A DNA stretch of 34,537 nucleotides from an uncultured Sphingomonas sp. (lineage in GTDB: Bacteria; Pseudomonadota; Alphaproteobacteria; Sphingomonadales; Sphingomonadaceae). A program made the position numbers and the translations under genes. Positions 1 through 8,328 of this stretch are shown one piece after another. The notes beneath the pieces are model-generated. The model saw only the letters and a list, made by a program, of their open reading frames with translations, searched no databases and had not been told where the DNA came from. How positions within the stretch are numbered: position 1 is the stretch's first letter; the number at the start of each line of letters is the position of its first letter. The stretch is taken from NCBI GenBank assembly GCA_913775795.1, contig CAJYLT010000076.1, positions 1-34,537 on the forward strand. Direction: 5' to 3'.

Positions 1-56
1 AGCCACCGCCACCAGCGGCGCGGCGGTTTCACGGGCGTCGGCGCTTCCTCGCTCAA
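1..56 (-). CDS. tamB: TamB N-terminus (partial, runs off window start)
   Basis: Only 18 codons are visible. A TTG start at 56-54 overlaps the tamA stop codon (TTGA arrangement) and reads MSEEAPTPVKPPRRWWRW before the window ends. A short acidic/proline stretch followed by a basic-aromatic run just ahead of a membrane segment is typical of TamB (inner-membrane-anchored translocation and assembly module), and tamB directly follows tamA in most Proteobacteria. A GTG nine codons in is an alternative start. The identity rests mainly on position after tamA. Confidence 0.5.
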   Translation of the reverse strand, partial: MSEEAPTPVKPPRRWWRW

Positions 57-2002
57 AACGCCTGCCCCAGGCTGACATAGACGGCGATGCGCGAATCGCC
101 CGGCTGCGGGTTGATCGGCGTGCCCACGTCGACACGGATCGGGCCGAAGTTGGAATAGTATCGCACGCCCACACCCGCCCCGACGCGGAAGTCGGTCAGC
201 TTGGGCAGTGGCGAGGTATAGATGTTGCCCGCGTCGACGAACGGTACGATGCCGAAATTGCCGAACGCCTTCACCCGCGCCTCGATCGAGAACTCGGTCA
301 GGCTGCGGCCGCCGATCGGATCGTTGTTGGCGTCCCGCGGCCCGATCGACTGGAAGCCATAGCCGCGCACCGACGCGCCGCCGCCGGCATAGAAGCGCCG
401 CGAGGGCGCGATCGCATCACGCGGCGCGCCGACGATCGTGCCGAGCCGCGTCCGCGCCGCCAGCACCACGCGTGTCGAGATCGGGCGATAGATGCTCGCA
501 TCGAGCTGCGTGCGCGCATAGCCGAACGTGGCGCCCGACAGCGACACCTCCGGCGACAGCCGCCCGCCGAGCCGGAACCCCCGCGTCGGATTGAGGAGGT
601 CGTCGGTGCCGTCATAGGTCAGGCTCGTCGGCAGCGCGCCGATGAAATAGGTGCGCACCCGCGGCTCGCCGGTCGAGACGATCACGTCCTGCTCGCGGCT
701 GGCGGCGAGTTCGCCGCCGAGCGACCAGATCCACGCCTTTTGGAAGAAGATGTTGGTCTGCCGCTCCAGCGTGCCCGCCAGCAGCAGCGTGTCCGCCGAA
801 TAGGCGTCGCGTTCCAGATGCGCGGCGGTCGCCTGCAGCGTCAGCACGCGGTCGCGCTCGTGGAAATTGTTGCGGCGGAAGGTGACGCCCGCCAGCTGCT
901 CGCGCGTGCCGGCGACGCCGCGCAGCGTCAGCGCCCCCTCGGGCGGGAAGAAGTTGCGGTGCGTCCAGCTCGCCTCGACACGCGCGCCCTCCCCCGTGCC
1001 GTAACCGATCTCGCCCGCGATCGTGCGCGGCGGCGCGGGGGCCATGCGGACGTCGAGGTCGATGGTGCCGGGTTCGGCGCCCTTTACGGGCTCGATGCGG
1101 ACCGCGCTGACGAGGCCGGTCTGGATGATCGCGCGGCGAAGGTCGTCGACCGATCCCTGGTCGAAGCTTTCGCCCGGCTTGAACCGGGCGATGTCCTGGA
1201 CGTGATCGCCGTCGAAGACGCGATTGTCGCGCGTCGTGATCGTTCCGAAGCGGAGCGCCTCGCCCGGCGAAACCTTGACCGCCAGCGTCGCGGTGCGCGT
1301 CGCGTGGTCGATGACGATGCGGCTCTCGCCCACCTCGGCAAAGGGAAAGCCCTCGCGCCCGATCCGCTCCTTGAGGTTCGCTTCGGCCGCGGCGATCGTG
1401 TCGGCGTTGACCGGATCCTTCGGCTCGACGGCGAACGCATTGCGCAGCGCGTCGGTCTTGGCCCCCGCGGCGTCCAGCCCCTCCAGCGTCACGCCCGCGA
1501 AGCGATAGACGTCGCCCGGCACCGCGGTCAGCAGCACGGTCACGTCGCCTGCCTCGGCCTCGACCCGCGTCTGCACCTCGGCGTCGTAATAGCCCTCGGC
1601 GCGGAGCAGTTCGTTCAGCAGCCCCGCATCCTCGCGCGCGCGGCGGTCGAGCTGCGCGGCATTGGCGGGCTTTCCTTCGCCGGTGCGCAGCGTCGAGGCC
1701 TCGTTGAACCGCTGGCGCATCAGGTCGGTCCAGATGCCGTCCATCCCCTCCACGCGGTAGCGATAGCGTGTTTCGGCGGCGATCTGCGGCGCGTCGGTCG
1801 CGGCGGCGGGGTCGGCGGGATCGGCCTTGAGGTCGGGCCAGTCGAGGCCGAGTTCGGGCATCGGCACCAGCGGATCGCCCGGATCGAGCAGCGCGTCGTC
1901 GCCCGGCCGCGACTGATCCTGCGCCCACACGGTCGCGGGCGACAACAGGAACAGGCCGGCGGCGGCAACGGGCCAGCATCGCCGGCGGACTGCACTCGAC
2001 AT
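53..2002 (-). CDS. tamA: TamA-like Omp85 family outer membrane assembly protein
   Basis: A 649-residue Omp85-superfamily protein. It has a signal peptide at about residues 1-27 (RRR, hydrophobic core, cleavage near VWA-Q), POTRA-type repeats to about residue 300, and a C-terminal 16-strand-type beta barrel that ends in phenylalanine, as expected for BAM-dependent insertion. The motif ASVRGYGFQSIGPRD in the barrel matches the conserved lid-lock/RGY region of BamA/TamA. With TamB it is expected to link inner and outer membrane in envelope assembly or lipid transport. The ATG at 2002 is preferred over a TTG two codons earlier because AGGG lies 7 nt ahead of it. The stop overlaps the putative tamB start. 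The length and adjacent tamB argue for TamA and not BamA. Confidence 0.88.
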   Translation of the reverse strand: MSSAVRRRCWPVAAAGLFLLSPATVWAQDQSRPGDDALLDPGDPLVPMPELGLDWPDLKADPADPAAATDAPQIAAETRYRYRVEGMDGIWTDLMRQRFNEASTLRTGEGKPANAAQLDRRAREDAGLLNELLRAEGYYDAEVQTRVEAEAGDVTVLLTAVPGDVYRFAGVTLEGLDAAGAKTDALRNAFAVEPKDPVNADTIAAAEANLKERIGREGFPFAEVGESRIVIDHATRTATLAVKVSPGEALRFGTITTRDNRVFDGDHVQDIARFKPGESFDQGSVDDLRRAIIQTGLVSAVRIEPVKGAEPGTIDLDVRMAPAPPRTIAGEIGYGTGEGARVEASWTHRNFFPPEGALTLRGVAGTREQLAGVTFRRNNFHERDRVLTLQATAAHLERDAYSADTLLLAGTLERQTNIFFQKAWIWSLGGELAASREQDVIVSTGEPRVRTYFIGALPTSLTYDGTDDLLNPTRGFRLGGRLSPEVSLSGATFGYARTQLDASIYRPISTRVVLAARTRLGTIVGAPRDAIAPSRRFYAGGGASVRGYGFQSIGPRDANNDPIGGRSLTEFSIEARVKAFGNFGIVPFVDAGNIYTSPLPKLTDFRVGAGVGVRYYSNFGPIRVDVGTPINPQPGDSRIAVYVSLGQAF

Positions 2003-2042
2003 TCCCAAGCCCTATTCGGTCCCCTGCCCCGCGGCAATGGCC

Positions 2043-3503
2043 CTAGTCGGACGCCGCCAGCGCCTCGACCCGCGCGCGGTGCTCCGCCGCGCCGAACGGA
2101 AAGTGGAGGAACAGCCACGCGGCCGAGAAGGAGAGGATCAGGTACGTGCCCGCGAACAGGATCGTCAGCCAGTCGAGCGTGTCGGCCCCCACCTGCCCCG
2201 GCTTCGCCCCCTCGGGAAAGCCGACCGCGGCGAGGATCAGGCCCGAGACGAAGATGCCGATCCCGCTGGTGCACTTTTGGACGAAGAAGGCGCCGGCGAA
2301 GAACACGCCCTCGCTCCGCTTGCCGGTGCGCACCTCGCTATGCTCGACCACGTCGGCCATCATCGACGCGCCGAGGATCGCGGTGCCGACGCTGACCGCG
2401 GTGTTGAGCGTATAGATCGCGAACAGGATCGGCAGCATCGCCGGCTCGCCCGGCTCGGGGAAGATGCCCGCCAGCCGAAGCGCGAACGGGCCCGCCTGAA
2501 GCAGCCCGGCGGCGGCGATCATCGACGCGGCGGCGCGCGGCTTGCCGATCGCGCGCGCGAGAGCGGGCGCGCCGACAAAGGCGATGACGACGCCCGCGAA
2601 CAGCACCGCCGCCAGCCAGGCGAAGGTCGCGGTCTCGAACTTCCAGACGAAGGTGTAGAGATAGTTGGACAGCGCGAAGCTGATCCCCTGATTGGTATAG
2701 GCGAACAGCCCCGCCGCCATCAGGATCAGGAACGGGCGGTTCTTCATCGCGCTCGCCAGTTCGCGGAACGCGGTGCGGAGGCCGCCCGGCTCGATCGCGG
2801 GCTTGGGCAGGCGGCGGATCTCGCGGTGCGTGCCGATCGCCGAGACGGTGATCGCGACGAACATCGCGATCGCCCCGGCGATGGCGAAACCGCGATACCC
2901 CTCGCGATTGAGCAGCCCGTTGGTCTGTCCCGCTTCGGGCACCAGGAATAGCTGATAGGCGGCGAGCAGCATCAGCAGCCCGCCGGTCCAGCCGAAGATG
3001 TAGCGATAGGCGGTGACGCGCGTCCGCTCGTCGTAATCGGCGGTCAGTTCGGGCGTCAGCGCCTGGCTCGGCACCTCGTAGGCCGATACCGCCGTCCGCA
3101 CGACCACCGCCGCGCCGAACAGCCACGCCAGCGTCCAGCCCGAACTCAGGGCCGGTGGATTCCACAGCGCCACCCAGCCCAGCGCGATCGGCAGCGCGGC
3201 GGCATACATCCACGGATGCCGCCGCCCCCAGCGGCTGCGCGTCCGGTCCGACGCCACGCCGATCATCGGGTCGATCACCGCATCGAGCAGCAGCGCGCAC
3301 ATGACGACGAACCCCACCTGCGCCGAGGGCAGGCCCATCACCTGATTGTAGAAGAGGAGCAGAAACGTGCCGAAGCCGTTGTCCTTCACCCCGTACGCGA
3401 CCGCGCCGAAGCCATAGGCGAGCGTCGTCGCCGTCGCCACGCGGCGCACGGGCGGCAGCGCGTGGGAGTCGCCGCTTCGCGCATCGGGTATCGAGCTGCT
3501 CAC
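2043..3503 (-). CDS. GPH-family (MelB-like) sugar:cation symporter
   Basis: A 486-residue inner-membrane transporter of the major facilitator superfamily, glycoside-pentoside-hexuronide branch. The loop DPMIGVASDRTRSRWGRRHP at about residues 76-95 matches the family pattern D-P-x-x-G-x-x-x-D-R-T-x-x-R-x-G-R-x-x-P, and about twelve hydrophobic segments follow. Members usually import sugars or glycosides with H+ or Na+; the substrate cannot be read here. The start is GTG at 3503, since there is no internal Met before the first membrane segment; ribosome binding is weak. It lies 34 nt upstream of tamA on the same strand and is divergent from the acyl-CoA dehydrogenase across a 160-bp gap in which I saw no clear operator. 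Confidence 0.85.
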   Translation of the reverse strand: MSSSIPDARSGDSHALPPVRRVATATTLAYGFGAVAYGVKDNGFGTFLLLFYNQVMGLPSAQVGFVVMCALLLDAVIDPMIGVASDRTRSRWGRRHPWMYAAALPIALGWVALWNPPALSSGWTLAWLFGAAVVVRTAVSAYEVPSQALTPELTADYDERTRVTAYRYIFGWTGGLLMLLAAYQLFLVPEAGQTNGLLNREGYRGFAIAGAIAMFVAITVSAIGTHREIRRLPKPAIEPGGLRTAFRELASAMKNRPFLILMAAGLFAYTNQGISFALSNYLYTFVWKFETATFAWLAAVLFAGVVIAFVGAPALARAIGKPRAAASMIAAAGLLQAGPFALRLAGIFPEPGEPAMLPILFAIYTLNTAVSVGTAILGASMMADVVEHSEVRTGKRSEGVFFAGAFFVQKCTSGIGIFVSGLILAAVGFPEGAKPGQVGADTLDWLTILFAGTYLILSFSAAWLFLHFPFGAAEHRARVEALAASD

Positions 3504-3664
3504 CGCGCGCCGAACCGTTCATGGCGGTTTTGGAAAATCGGGTATGTCTTTCGACTTGCCATCTCGCCCTGCTTTGCCCTAGCGCTGTCGCCGGATAACG
3601 ACACAAGGGTGCGTACCGGCTTCCGATAGCCCAGGTCCAGCCCCCAGCCGGAGAGGATGCCGCC

Positions 3665-4810
3665 ATGGCGCTCGACGCCGATACCTTCGACGCGCTGATC
3701 GACGCCGTCCGCCGTTTCGTCGCCGAGCGGCTCTGCCCGCTAGAGGCCCAGGTCGAGGCCGACGACGCGATCCCCGCCGACGTGGTGGCGGAAATGCGCG
3801 AAATGGGGCTGTTCGGCCTGTCGATCGCGCCCGAATATGGCGGCCTCGGCCTCTCGATGGCCGAGGAGGTGCGCGTGGCGATGGAGACCGGGCGAACCAC
3901 CCCCGCCTTCCGCTCCGCCTTCGGCACCAATGTCGGGATCGGCAGCCAGGGTCTCGTCATCGCCGGCACGCCCGAGCAGAAGGCCGAATGGCTGCCGCGC
4001 ATCGCCAGCGGTGAGATCGTCACCAGCTTCGCGCTCACCGAACCCGATGTCGGCAGCGATTCGGGCAGCGTGAAGACGCGCGCGGTCCGCGAAGGCGACG
4101 TGTACCGGCTGTCGGGGACCAAGCGGTACATCACCAATGCCGACAAGGCCGACCTGTTCACCGTCATGGCACGCACCGGCGACGAACCCGGCGGGCGCGG
4201 GGTCAGCGCGTTTCTCGTCCCCCGCGACCTGCCCGGCCTTCGCGTCGGCACGCCCGAGAAGAAGATGGGGCAGAAGGGCGCGCATGTCTGCGACGTGCAT
4301 TTCGACGACGTGCCCGTCCCCGCCGCCAATCGGCTGGGTGCGGAGGGCGAGGGTTTTCGCATCGCCATGAAGGTGCTCGACCGCGGCCGGCTGCATATCG
4401 CCGCGGTGTGCGTGGGCGTCGCCGAGCGGCTGATCGCCGACACCGTCGCCTATGCCGGCGAACGGCGCCAATTCGGCAAAGCCATCGCCGAGCATCAGCT
4501 CGTGCAGGCGATGATCGCTGACTCCAAGACCGAGGCGCTCGCCGCCCGCGCGCTCGTCCTCCAGACCGCCGATGCCAAGGATCGCGGCGAGGACGTGGTG
4601 CTCGAAAGCGCAGCGGCCAAGCTGTTCGCCAGCGAAATGGTCGGCCGCGTCGCCGATCGCGCGGTGCAGGTGCATGGCGGCGCCGGCTATATCGCCGACT
4701 ATGGCATCGAGCGCCTTTACCGCGACGTACGCCTGTTCCGCATCTATGAAGGGACGACGCAGATCCAGCAGGTCATCGTTGCACGCGAAACCATGAAGCG
4801 CGGGGGTTGA
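3665..4810 (+). CDS. Acyl-CoA dehydrogenase family protein
   Basis: A 381-residue FAD flavoenzyme of usual length. It shows acyl-CoA dehydrogenase signature 1 (LTEPDVGSDSGS, about residues 123-134) and signature 2 near the end (QVHGGAGYIADYGIERLYRD), then YEGTTQIQQ, whose Glu near residue 362 is at the place of the catalytic base in short/medium-chain enzymes. It would oxidise an acyl-CoA to the trans-2-enoyl-CoA and pass electrons to electron-transfer flavoprotein. The ATG at 3665 follows GAGAGGA. It is followed almost directly by a VOC gene and an SDR gene, so a small fatty or branched acid catabolic set is possible. Chain-length preference is not evident. Confidence 0.93.
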   Translation: MALDADTFDALIDAVRRFVAERLCPLEAQVEADDAIPADVVAEMREMGLFGLSIAPEYGGLGLSMAEEVRVAMETGRTTPAFRSAFGTNVGIGSQGLVIAGTPEQKAEWLPRIASGEIVTSFALTEPDVGSDSGSVKTRAVREGDVYRLSGTKRYITNADKADLFTVMARTGDEPGGRGVSAFLVPRDLPGLRVGTPEKKMGQKGAHVCDVHFDDVPVPAANRLGAEGEGFRIAMKVLDRGRLHIAAVCVGVAERLIADTVAYAGERRQFGKAIAEHQLVQAMIADSKTEALAARALVLQTADAKDRGEDVVLESAAAKLFASEMVGRVADRAVQVHGGAGYIADYGIERLYRDVRLFRIYEGTTQIQQVIVARETMKRGG

Positions 4811-4812
4811 GG

Positions 4813-5268
4813 ATGCTGCCCTTCATCCTCGCCGCTGTCGCCCTCGCCGCCCCGACGCTGGCACAGGACCGCCCGGCCCCCGTCGCGGCGCGCGGCGATC
4901 ACGTCGCGATCTCGGTCACCGACCTCGACCGCAGCGCCGAGTTCTACAAGCGCGTGTTCGGCTTTCCCGAGCTCAAGGCGCCGGTGAAGAACCGCCGCTG
5001 GCTGGACCTGGGCGGCGGGTTCGCGATGCACATCATCCCCGACCGCACCGCGCCGGTGGGGGGCGATCGCGGCAACCACATCGCCTTTGCCGTCGCCGAT
5101 TTCGACGGCTTCGTCGCGATGCTGGTGCGCGAGGGCATTCCGTTCACCGACTTCGAGGACAAGCCCTCGACGATCCAGCGCCTGCGCACCGACGGCGTGC
5201 GACAGGTCTATATCCGCGATCCCGACGGCCACCGAATCGAAGTCAACGACGCCGCGCGCAAACGCTGA
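4813..5268 (+). CDS. Exported VOC (glyoxalase/bleomycin resistance fold) protein
   Basis: 151 residues starting at ATG 4813; a TTG at 4807 would overlap the preceding stop but adds only two residues. Residues 1-18 form a likely signal peptide (hydrophobic run ending PTLA-QD), so the protein is probably periplasmic. The rest is one vicinal-oxygen-chelate domain: RGDHVAISVTDLDRSAEFYK opens the first beta-alpha module and NHIAFAVADFDGFVAML the second. Candidate metal ligands are His in GDH, His in NHIAF and Glu in HRIEVND near the end. Most VOC proteins are cytoplasmic, so the leader is unusual. It sits 2 nt after the acyl-CoA dehydrogenase stop and 12 nt before the SDR. The reaction is unknown. 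Confidence 0.82.
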   Translation: MLPFILAAVALAAPTLAQDRPAPVAARGDHVAISVTDLDRSAEFYKRVFGFPELKAPVKNRRWLDLGGGFAMHIIPDRTAPVGGDRGNHIAFAVADFDGFVAMLVREGIPFTDFEDKPSTIQRLRTDGVRQVYIRDPDGHRIEVNDAARKR

Positions 5269-5280
5269 ACAGGAGCAACC

Positions 5281-6069
5281 ATGGACACCAACAGCCTCTT
5301 CCGCCTCGACGGCCGCGTCGCGCTCGTCACCGGCGGATCGCGCGGGATCGGGCGGATGATCGCCACTGGCTTCGTCGGCATGGGTGCGCGCGTCTATGTG
5401 AGCTCGCGCAAGGCCGACGCGTGCGAGGCGACGGCGGCGGACCTCGGCGAAAACGCCATCCCCCTGCCCGCCGACGTGTCGACGGTCGACGGCTGCCGCG
5501 CGCTCGCCGCCGAGATCGCCGAACGCGAGGGGCGGCTCGACATCCTCGTCAACAATGCGGGCGCCGCCTGGGGCGAGCCGTTCGACACCTTCCCCGAAGG
5601 CGGCTGGGACAAGGTGATGAACCTCAACGTGAAATCCCCCTTCTTCCTGACGCAGGCGCTGCACGGGGCGCTGAAGACGAGCGGCGCGGGCGGGCGACCG
5701 GCCAAGGTCATCAACATCACCTCGATCGACGGCCAGCGCTGCAATCCCTGGGAAACCTACAGCTATCAGGCGTCGAAGGCGGCGCTGATCCACCTCACCC
5801 GCCGAATGGCCGCGGGGCTGATCCGCGACAACATCGTCGTCACCTCGCTCGCCCCCGGCGCCTTTGCCAGCGACATGAACAAGGCGGCGCGCGATCACGG
5901 CGACAACGTGGCGAAAGCGATCCCCGCGCGCCGCATCGGCGAGGCGGAAGACATGGCGGCAGCGGCGATCTATTTGGCGAGCCGCGCGGGCGATTACGTC
6001 GTCGGGGAAACGCTCACCGTCGATGGCGGGCTGGTCAACGCCTCCCTTGGCGTCAGCATCGACGGCTGA
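5281..6069 (+). CDS. SDR family oxidoreductase, RhlG-like
   Basis: A 262-residue classical short-chain dehydrogenase. It has the cofactor loop TGGSRGIG near residues 17-24, NNAG in LDILVNNAGAAWGEPF, catalytic Ser about 148 (NITSID), and Tyr162/Lys166 in YSYQASK. The C-terminal VVGETLTVDGGLVN is the usual dimer/tetramer region. The N-terminal half resembles RhlG-type NADPH-dependent beta-ketoacyl reductases (GGSRGIGRMIATGF, NNAGAAWGEPF, GWDKVMNLNV), as I recall that family. It would reduce or oxidise a keto/hydroxy substrate. AGGAG precedes the ATG. Co-transcription with the acyl-CoA dehydrogenase and VOC genes is likely. The substrate is not determined. Confidence 0.9.
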   Translation: MDTNSLFRLDGRVALVTGGSRGIGRMIATGFVGMGARVYVSSRKADACEATAADLGENAIPLPADVSTVDGCRALAAEIAEREGRLDILVNNAGAAWGEPFDTFPEGGWDKVMNLNVKSPFFLTQALHGALKTSGAGGRPAKVINITSIDGQRCNPWETYSYQASKAALIHLTRRMAAGLIRDNIVVTSLAPGAFASDMNKAARDHGDNVAKAIPARRIGEAEDMAAAAIYLASRAGDYVVGETLTVDGGLVNASLGVSIDG

Positions 6070-6076
6070 GGCGCGG

Positions 6077-6208
6077 TCAGACCGCGGTGGCGTAGTTGGT
6101 GATCGCCTGACCGGCGGTCACCAGCAGCACGCCCGCGACGAGCGCACCGACGACCATGGCGATGACAAGCCCGCGCGATTTGGCGCGGACGATGGGGTTG
6201 AACCGCAT
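6077..6208 (-). CDS. 43-residue single-span membrane peptide, unknown function
   Basis: The reading frame gives a 43-residue protein, MRFNPIVRAKSRG at the start, then one hydrophobic segment at about residues 14-34 rich in V, A, L and G, and a short tail ending ITNYATAV. Positive charges before the segment (R2, R8, K10, R12) predict the N-terminus in the cytoplasm. A strong ribosome binding site, AGAGGAGG, lies about 6 nt ahead of the ATG, which supports real translation. It is convergent with the SDR gene, 7 nt from its stop, and divergent from trpF. An inverted repeat at 6234-6249 lies in its upstream region. I do not recognise a named family; no function is assigned. Confidence 0.72.
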   Translation of the reverse strand: MRFNPIVRAKSRGLVIAMVVGALVAGVLLVTAGQAITNYATAV

Positions 6209-6233
6209 CACGAACCTCCTCTTTGCAACCTGA

Positions 6234-6249
6234 TAGCATGGCTATGCTA
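6234..6249. promoter_or_regulatory. Inverted repeat TAGCAT-N4-ATGCTA between the small peptide gene and trpF
   Basis: A perfect 6-bp inverted repeat with a 4-nt spacer lies in the 95-bp gap between divergent genes (small peptide gene on the minus strand, trpF on the plus strand). It is centred about 33 nt upstream of the peptide ATG and 62 nt upstream of trpF. The dyad and position suit an operator, but no regulator is recognised and it may be chance. Confidence 0.35.
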
Positions 6250-6303
6250 ACGCAGGATGAACCGGGGCTGTCATCCGCTGAAAAGCATCGCTAACGCACG
6301 CGA

Positions 6304-6939
6304 ATGATCACCGCCAAGATCTGCGGCCTATCCACGCCCGATACGCTCGACGCCGCGATCGCGGGCGGGGCAAGCCATGTCGGCTTCGTGTTCTTCGCGC
6401 CCTCGCCCCGCAACCTGCCGTTCGATGCGGCGGCGGGGCTGGCCGCGCGGGTGCCCGGGCATGTCGAGCGCGTCGGCGTGTTCGTCGATCCTGCCGACGA
6501 CCTCATCGAACCCGCCGTCGCCGCCGGACGGCTGGACGTGCTGCAACTCCATAAGACCGCGCCCGATCGGATTGCCGCGATCCGGGCGCGCCACCGCCTG
6601 CCCGTCTGGGCCGCGGTCGCGGTCAAGGCGCGCGCCGACCTCGATGCCGCACGCCCGCTGGCGGGATTGGTCGACCGTATCCTCTACGACGCCAAGACGC
6701 CCGAGGGTGCGAGCCTGCCCGGCGGGATGGGCCTGCGCTTCGACTGGGGGCTGCTGGACGGCTTCCGTCACCCCGCGCCCTGGGCGCTGTCGGGCGGGCT
6801 CGATGCAAGTAACGTCGCCGAGGCGATCCGGCGGACGGGCGCACCGATCGTCGATGTCTCCTCCGGCGTCGAAAGCGCGCCGGGCGTCAAGGACGCGGCG
6901 AAGATCGCGGCGTTCCTCAAGGCCGTATCCGCGGCCTGA
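6304..6939 (+). CDS. trpF: Phosphoribosylanthranilate isomerase
   Basis: 211 residues, (beta/alpha)8 barrel. It catalyses the Amadori rearrangement of N-(5-phosphoribosyl)anthranilate to CdRP in tryptophan synthesis. The N-terminal KICGLSTPD carries the general-base Cys7, GASHVGFVFFAPSPRNL follows, and the general-acid Asp184 lies in VDVSSGVE, followed by the phosphate-binding GLDASN/SSGVE region. It is monofunctional, not fused to trpC. It leads the trpF-trpB-trpA-accD-folC run. There is no clear Shine-Dalgarno ahead of the ATG at 6304, so translation may be weak or leaderless. The gap to trpB is 44 nt. Confidence 0.95.
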   Translation: MITAKICGLSTPDTLDAAIAGGASHVGFVFFAPSPRNLPFDAAAGLAARVPGHVERVGVFVDPADDLIEPAVAAGRLDVLQLHKTAPDRIAAIRARHRLPVWAAVAVKARADLDAARPLAGLVDRILYDAKTPEGASLPGGMGLRFDWGLLDGFRHPAPWALSGGLDASNVAEAIRRTGAPIVDVSSGVESAPGVKDAAKIAAFLKAVSAA

Positions 6940-6983
6940 CCGGCGGGCTTCCGTTCGGGCATCGCCATCGCTAAGTGGCTCCC

Positions 6984-8213
6984 ATGAACGCTCCCAACAG
7001 CCTTCGCCAGCAGCCCGACGAACGCGGCCATTTCGGCGACTTCGGCGGCCGCTACGTCGCCGAGACGCTGATGCCGCTGATCCTCGACCTCGAGCGCGAA
7101 TATCGCGCGGCCAAGACCGATCCGGCCTTTGCCGCGCAGTTCGACGACCTGCTCGAACATTATGTCGGCCGCCCCAGCCCGCTCTATTATGCCGAGCGGC
7201 TGACCGAGGCGCTGCGCGAGAGCGCGGAGCCCGGAATGGGCGCGGAGGTCTGGTTCAAGCGCGACGAGCTCAACCACACCGGCGCACACAAGATCAACAA
7301 TTGCGTCGGCCAGATCCTGCTGGCGATGCGGATGGGCAAGACGCGCATCATCGCCGAGACGGGCGCGGGCCAGCACGGCGTCGCGACCGCGACGGTCTGC
7401 GCGCGCTTCGGCCTGCCCTGCACCATCTTCATGGGCGCGACCGACGCGGCGCGCCAGCAGCCCAACGTGTTCCGCATGAAGCTGCTCGGCGCGGAGGTTC
7501 GCCCCGTCACCTCGGGCTCGGCGACGCTCAAGGACGCGATGAACGAGGCGCTGCGCGACTGGGTCGCCAACGTCCACGACACCTTCTACATCATCGGCAC
7601 CGCCGCCGGCCCGCATCCGTACCCGGAGCTCGTCCGCGACTTCCAGAGCGTGATCGGGCGAGAGGCGCGCGAGCAGATGCTCAAGCGCACCGGCCGCCTG
7701 CCCGACCTGCTCGTCGCGGCGATCGGCGGCGGGTCGAATGCGATCGGGCTGTTCCACCCGTTCCTCGACGATGCCGACGTGAAGATGCTGGGGGTCGAGG
7801 CGGCGGGCCACGGCCTCGACAAGCTGCATGCCGCCAGCCTCGCCGGCGGTGCGCCCGGCGTGCTCCACGGCAACAAGACCTATCTGCTCCAGGACGAGGA
7901 CGGCCAGATCGCGGAGGCGCATTCGATCTCCGCGGGGCTCGACTATCCGGGCATCGGGCCGGAACATGCGTGGCTGAAGGAAATCGGCCGCGTCGAATAC
8001 ACCTCGATCACCGATACCGAGGCGCTGGACGCCTTCCAGCTCCTCTGCCGGACCGAGGGAATCATCCCCGCGCTCGAACCCGCCCACGCCATCGCCGCCG
8101 TCGCGAAGCGCGCGCGCGAGATGCCGCGCGACAAGGTGATCCTGGCGAACCTGTGCGGGCGCGGCGACAAGGACATTTTCACCGTGGCGGATGCGCTGGG
8201 GGTGGAGATTTGA
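6984..8213 (+). CDS. trpB: Tryptophan synthase beta chain
   Basis: 409 residues, PLP enzyme joining indole and serine to make tryptophan. The PLP lysine is K103 in [22 protein letters not shown] follows, and the glycine-rich phosphate loop is [11 protein letters not shown]. The sequence starts with the typical [20 protein letters not shown]. The ATG at 6984 is preferred over a GTG three codons earlier because family members begin near here. It normally forms an alpha2-beta2 complex with the trpA product. Unusually, 115 bp containing a double-hairpin repeat separates it from trpA; the two genes are often adjacent or overlapping. Confidence 0.97.
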   Translation: MNAPNSLRQQPDERGHFGDFGGRYVAETLMPLILDLEREYRAAKTDPAFAAQFDDLLEHYVGRPSPLYYAERLTEALRESAEPGMGAEVWFKRDELNHTGAHKINNCVGQILLAMRMGKTRIIAETGAGQHGVATATVCARFGLPCTIFMGATDAARQQPNVFRMKLLGAEVRPVTSGSATLKDAMNEALRDWVANVHDTFYIIGTAAGPHPYPELVRDFQSVIGREAREQMLKRTGRLPDLLVAAIGGGSNAIGLFHPFLDDADVKMLGVEAAGHGLDKLHAASLAGGAPGVLHGNKTYLLQDEDGQIAEAHSISAGLDYPGIGPEHAWLKEIGRVEYTSITDTEALDAFQLLCRTEGIIPALEPAHAIAAVAKRAREMPRDKVILANLCGRGDKDIFTVADALGVEI

Positions 8214-8233
8214 GCACCGTGCCCCACTCCCTC

Positions 8234-8318
8234 CGTCACCCCAGCGAAAGCTGGGGTCTCCCTGTGGGAGAGCGCAGCGCAGGCAACACAGCGATCCCAG
8301 CGTTCGCTGGGATGACGG
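8234..8318. repeat. REP-like element: two hairpins in inverted orientation between trpB and trpA
   Basis: Two related arms lie in opposite orientation. The left arm, 8239-8256, is CCCCAGC-GAAA-GCTGGGG, a 7-bp stem capped by a GAAA tetraloop. The right arm, 8293-8312, is ATCCCAGCG-TT-CGCTGGGAT, a perfect 9-bp palindrome. Read in reverse complement, the right arm matches most of the left (CCGTCAyCCCAGCGAA core), so the whole can also fold as one long stem around a 29-nt centre. The core resembles repeats I recall as common between genes in sphingomonads. It occupies nearly all of the trpB-trpA gap. Confidence 0.85.
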
Positions 8319-8328
8319 GTGTGTCGAT

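Noticed and set aside
740..2395. Long plus-strand frame opposite tamA and the symporter gene
   Set aside because: It is antisense to a well-supported gene, its protein is Arg/Ala/Asp-rich without recognisable motifs, and such long shadows are expected at this GC content.
8191..8328. Longer trpA frame starting within trpB
   Set aside because: It would have to translate the double-hairpin repeat; TrpA proteins begin at the MTRLASAFAK position.
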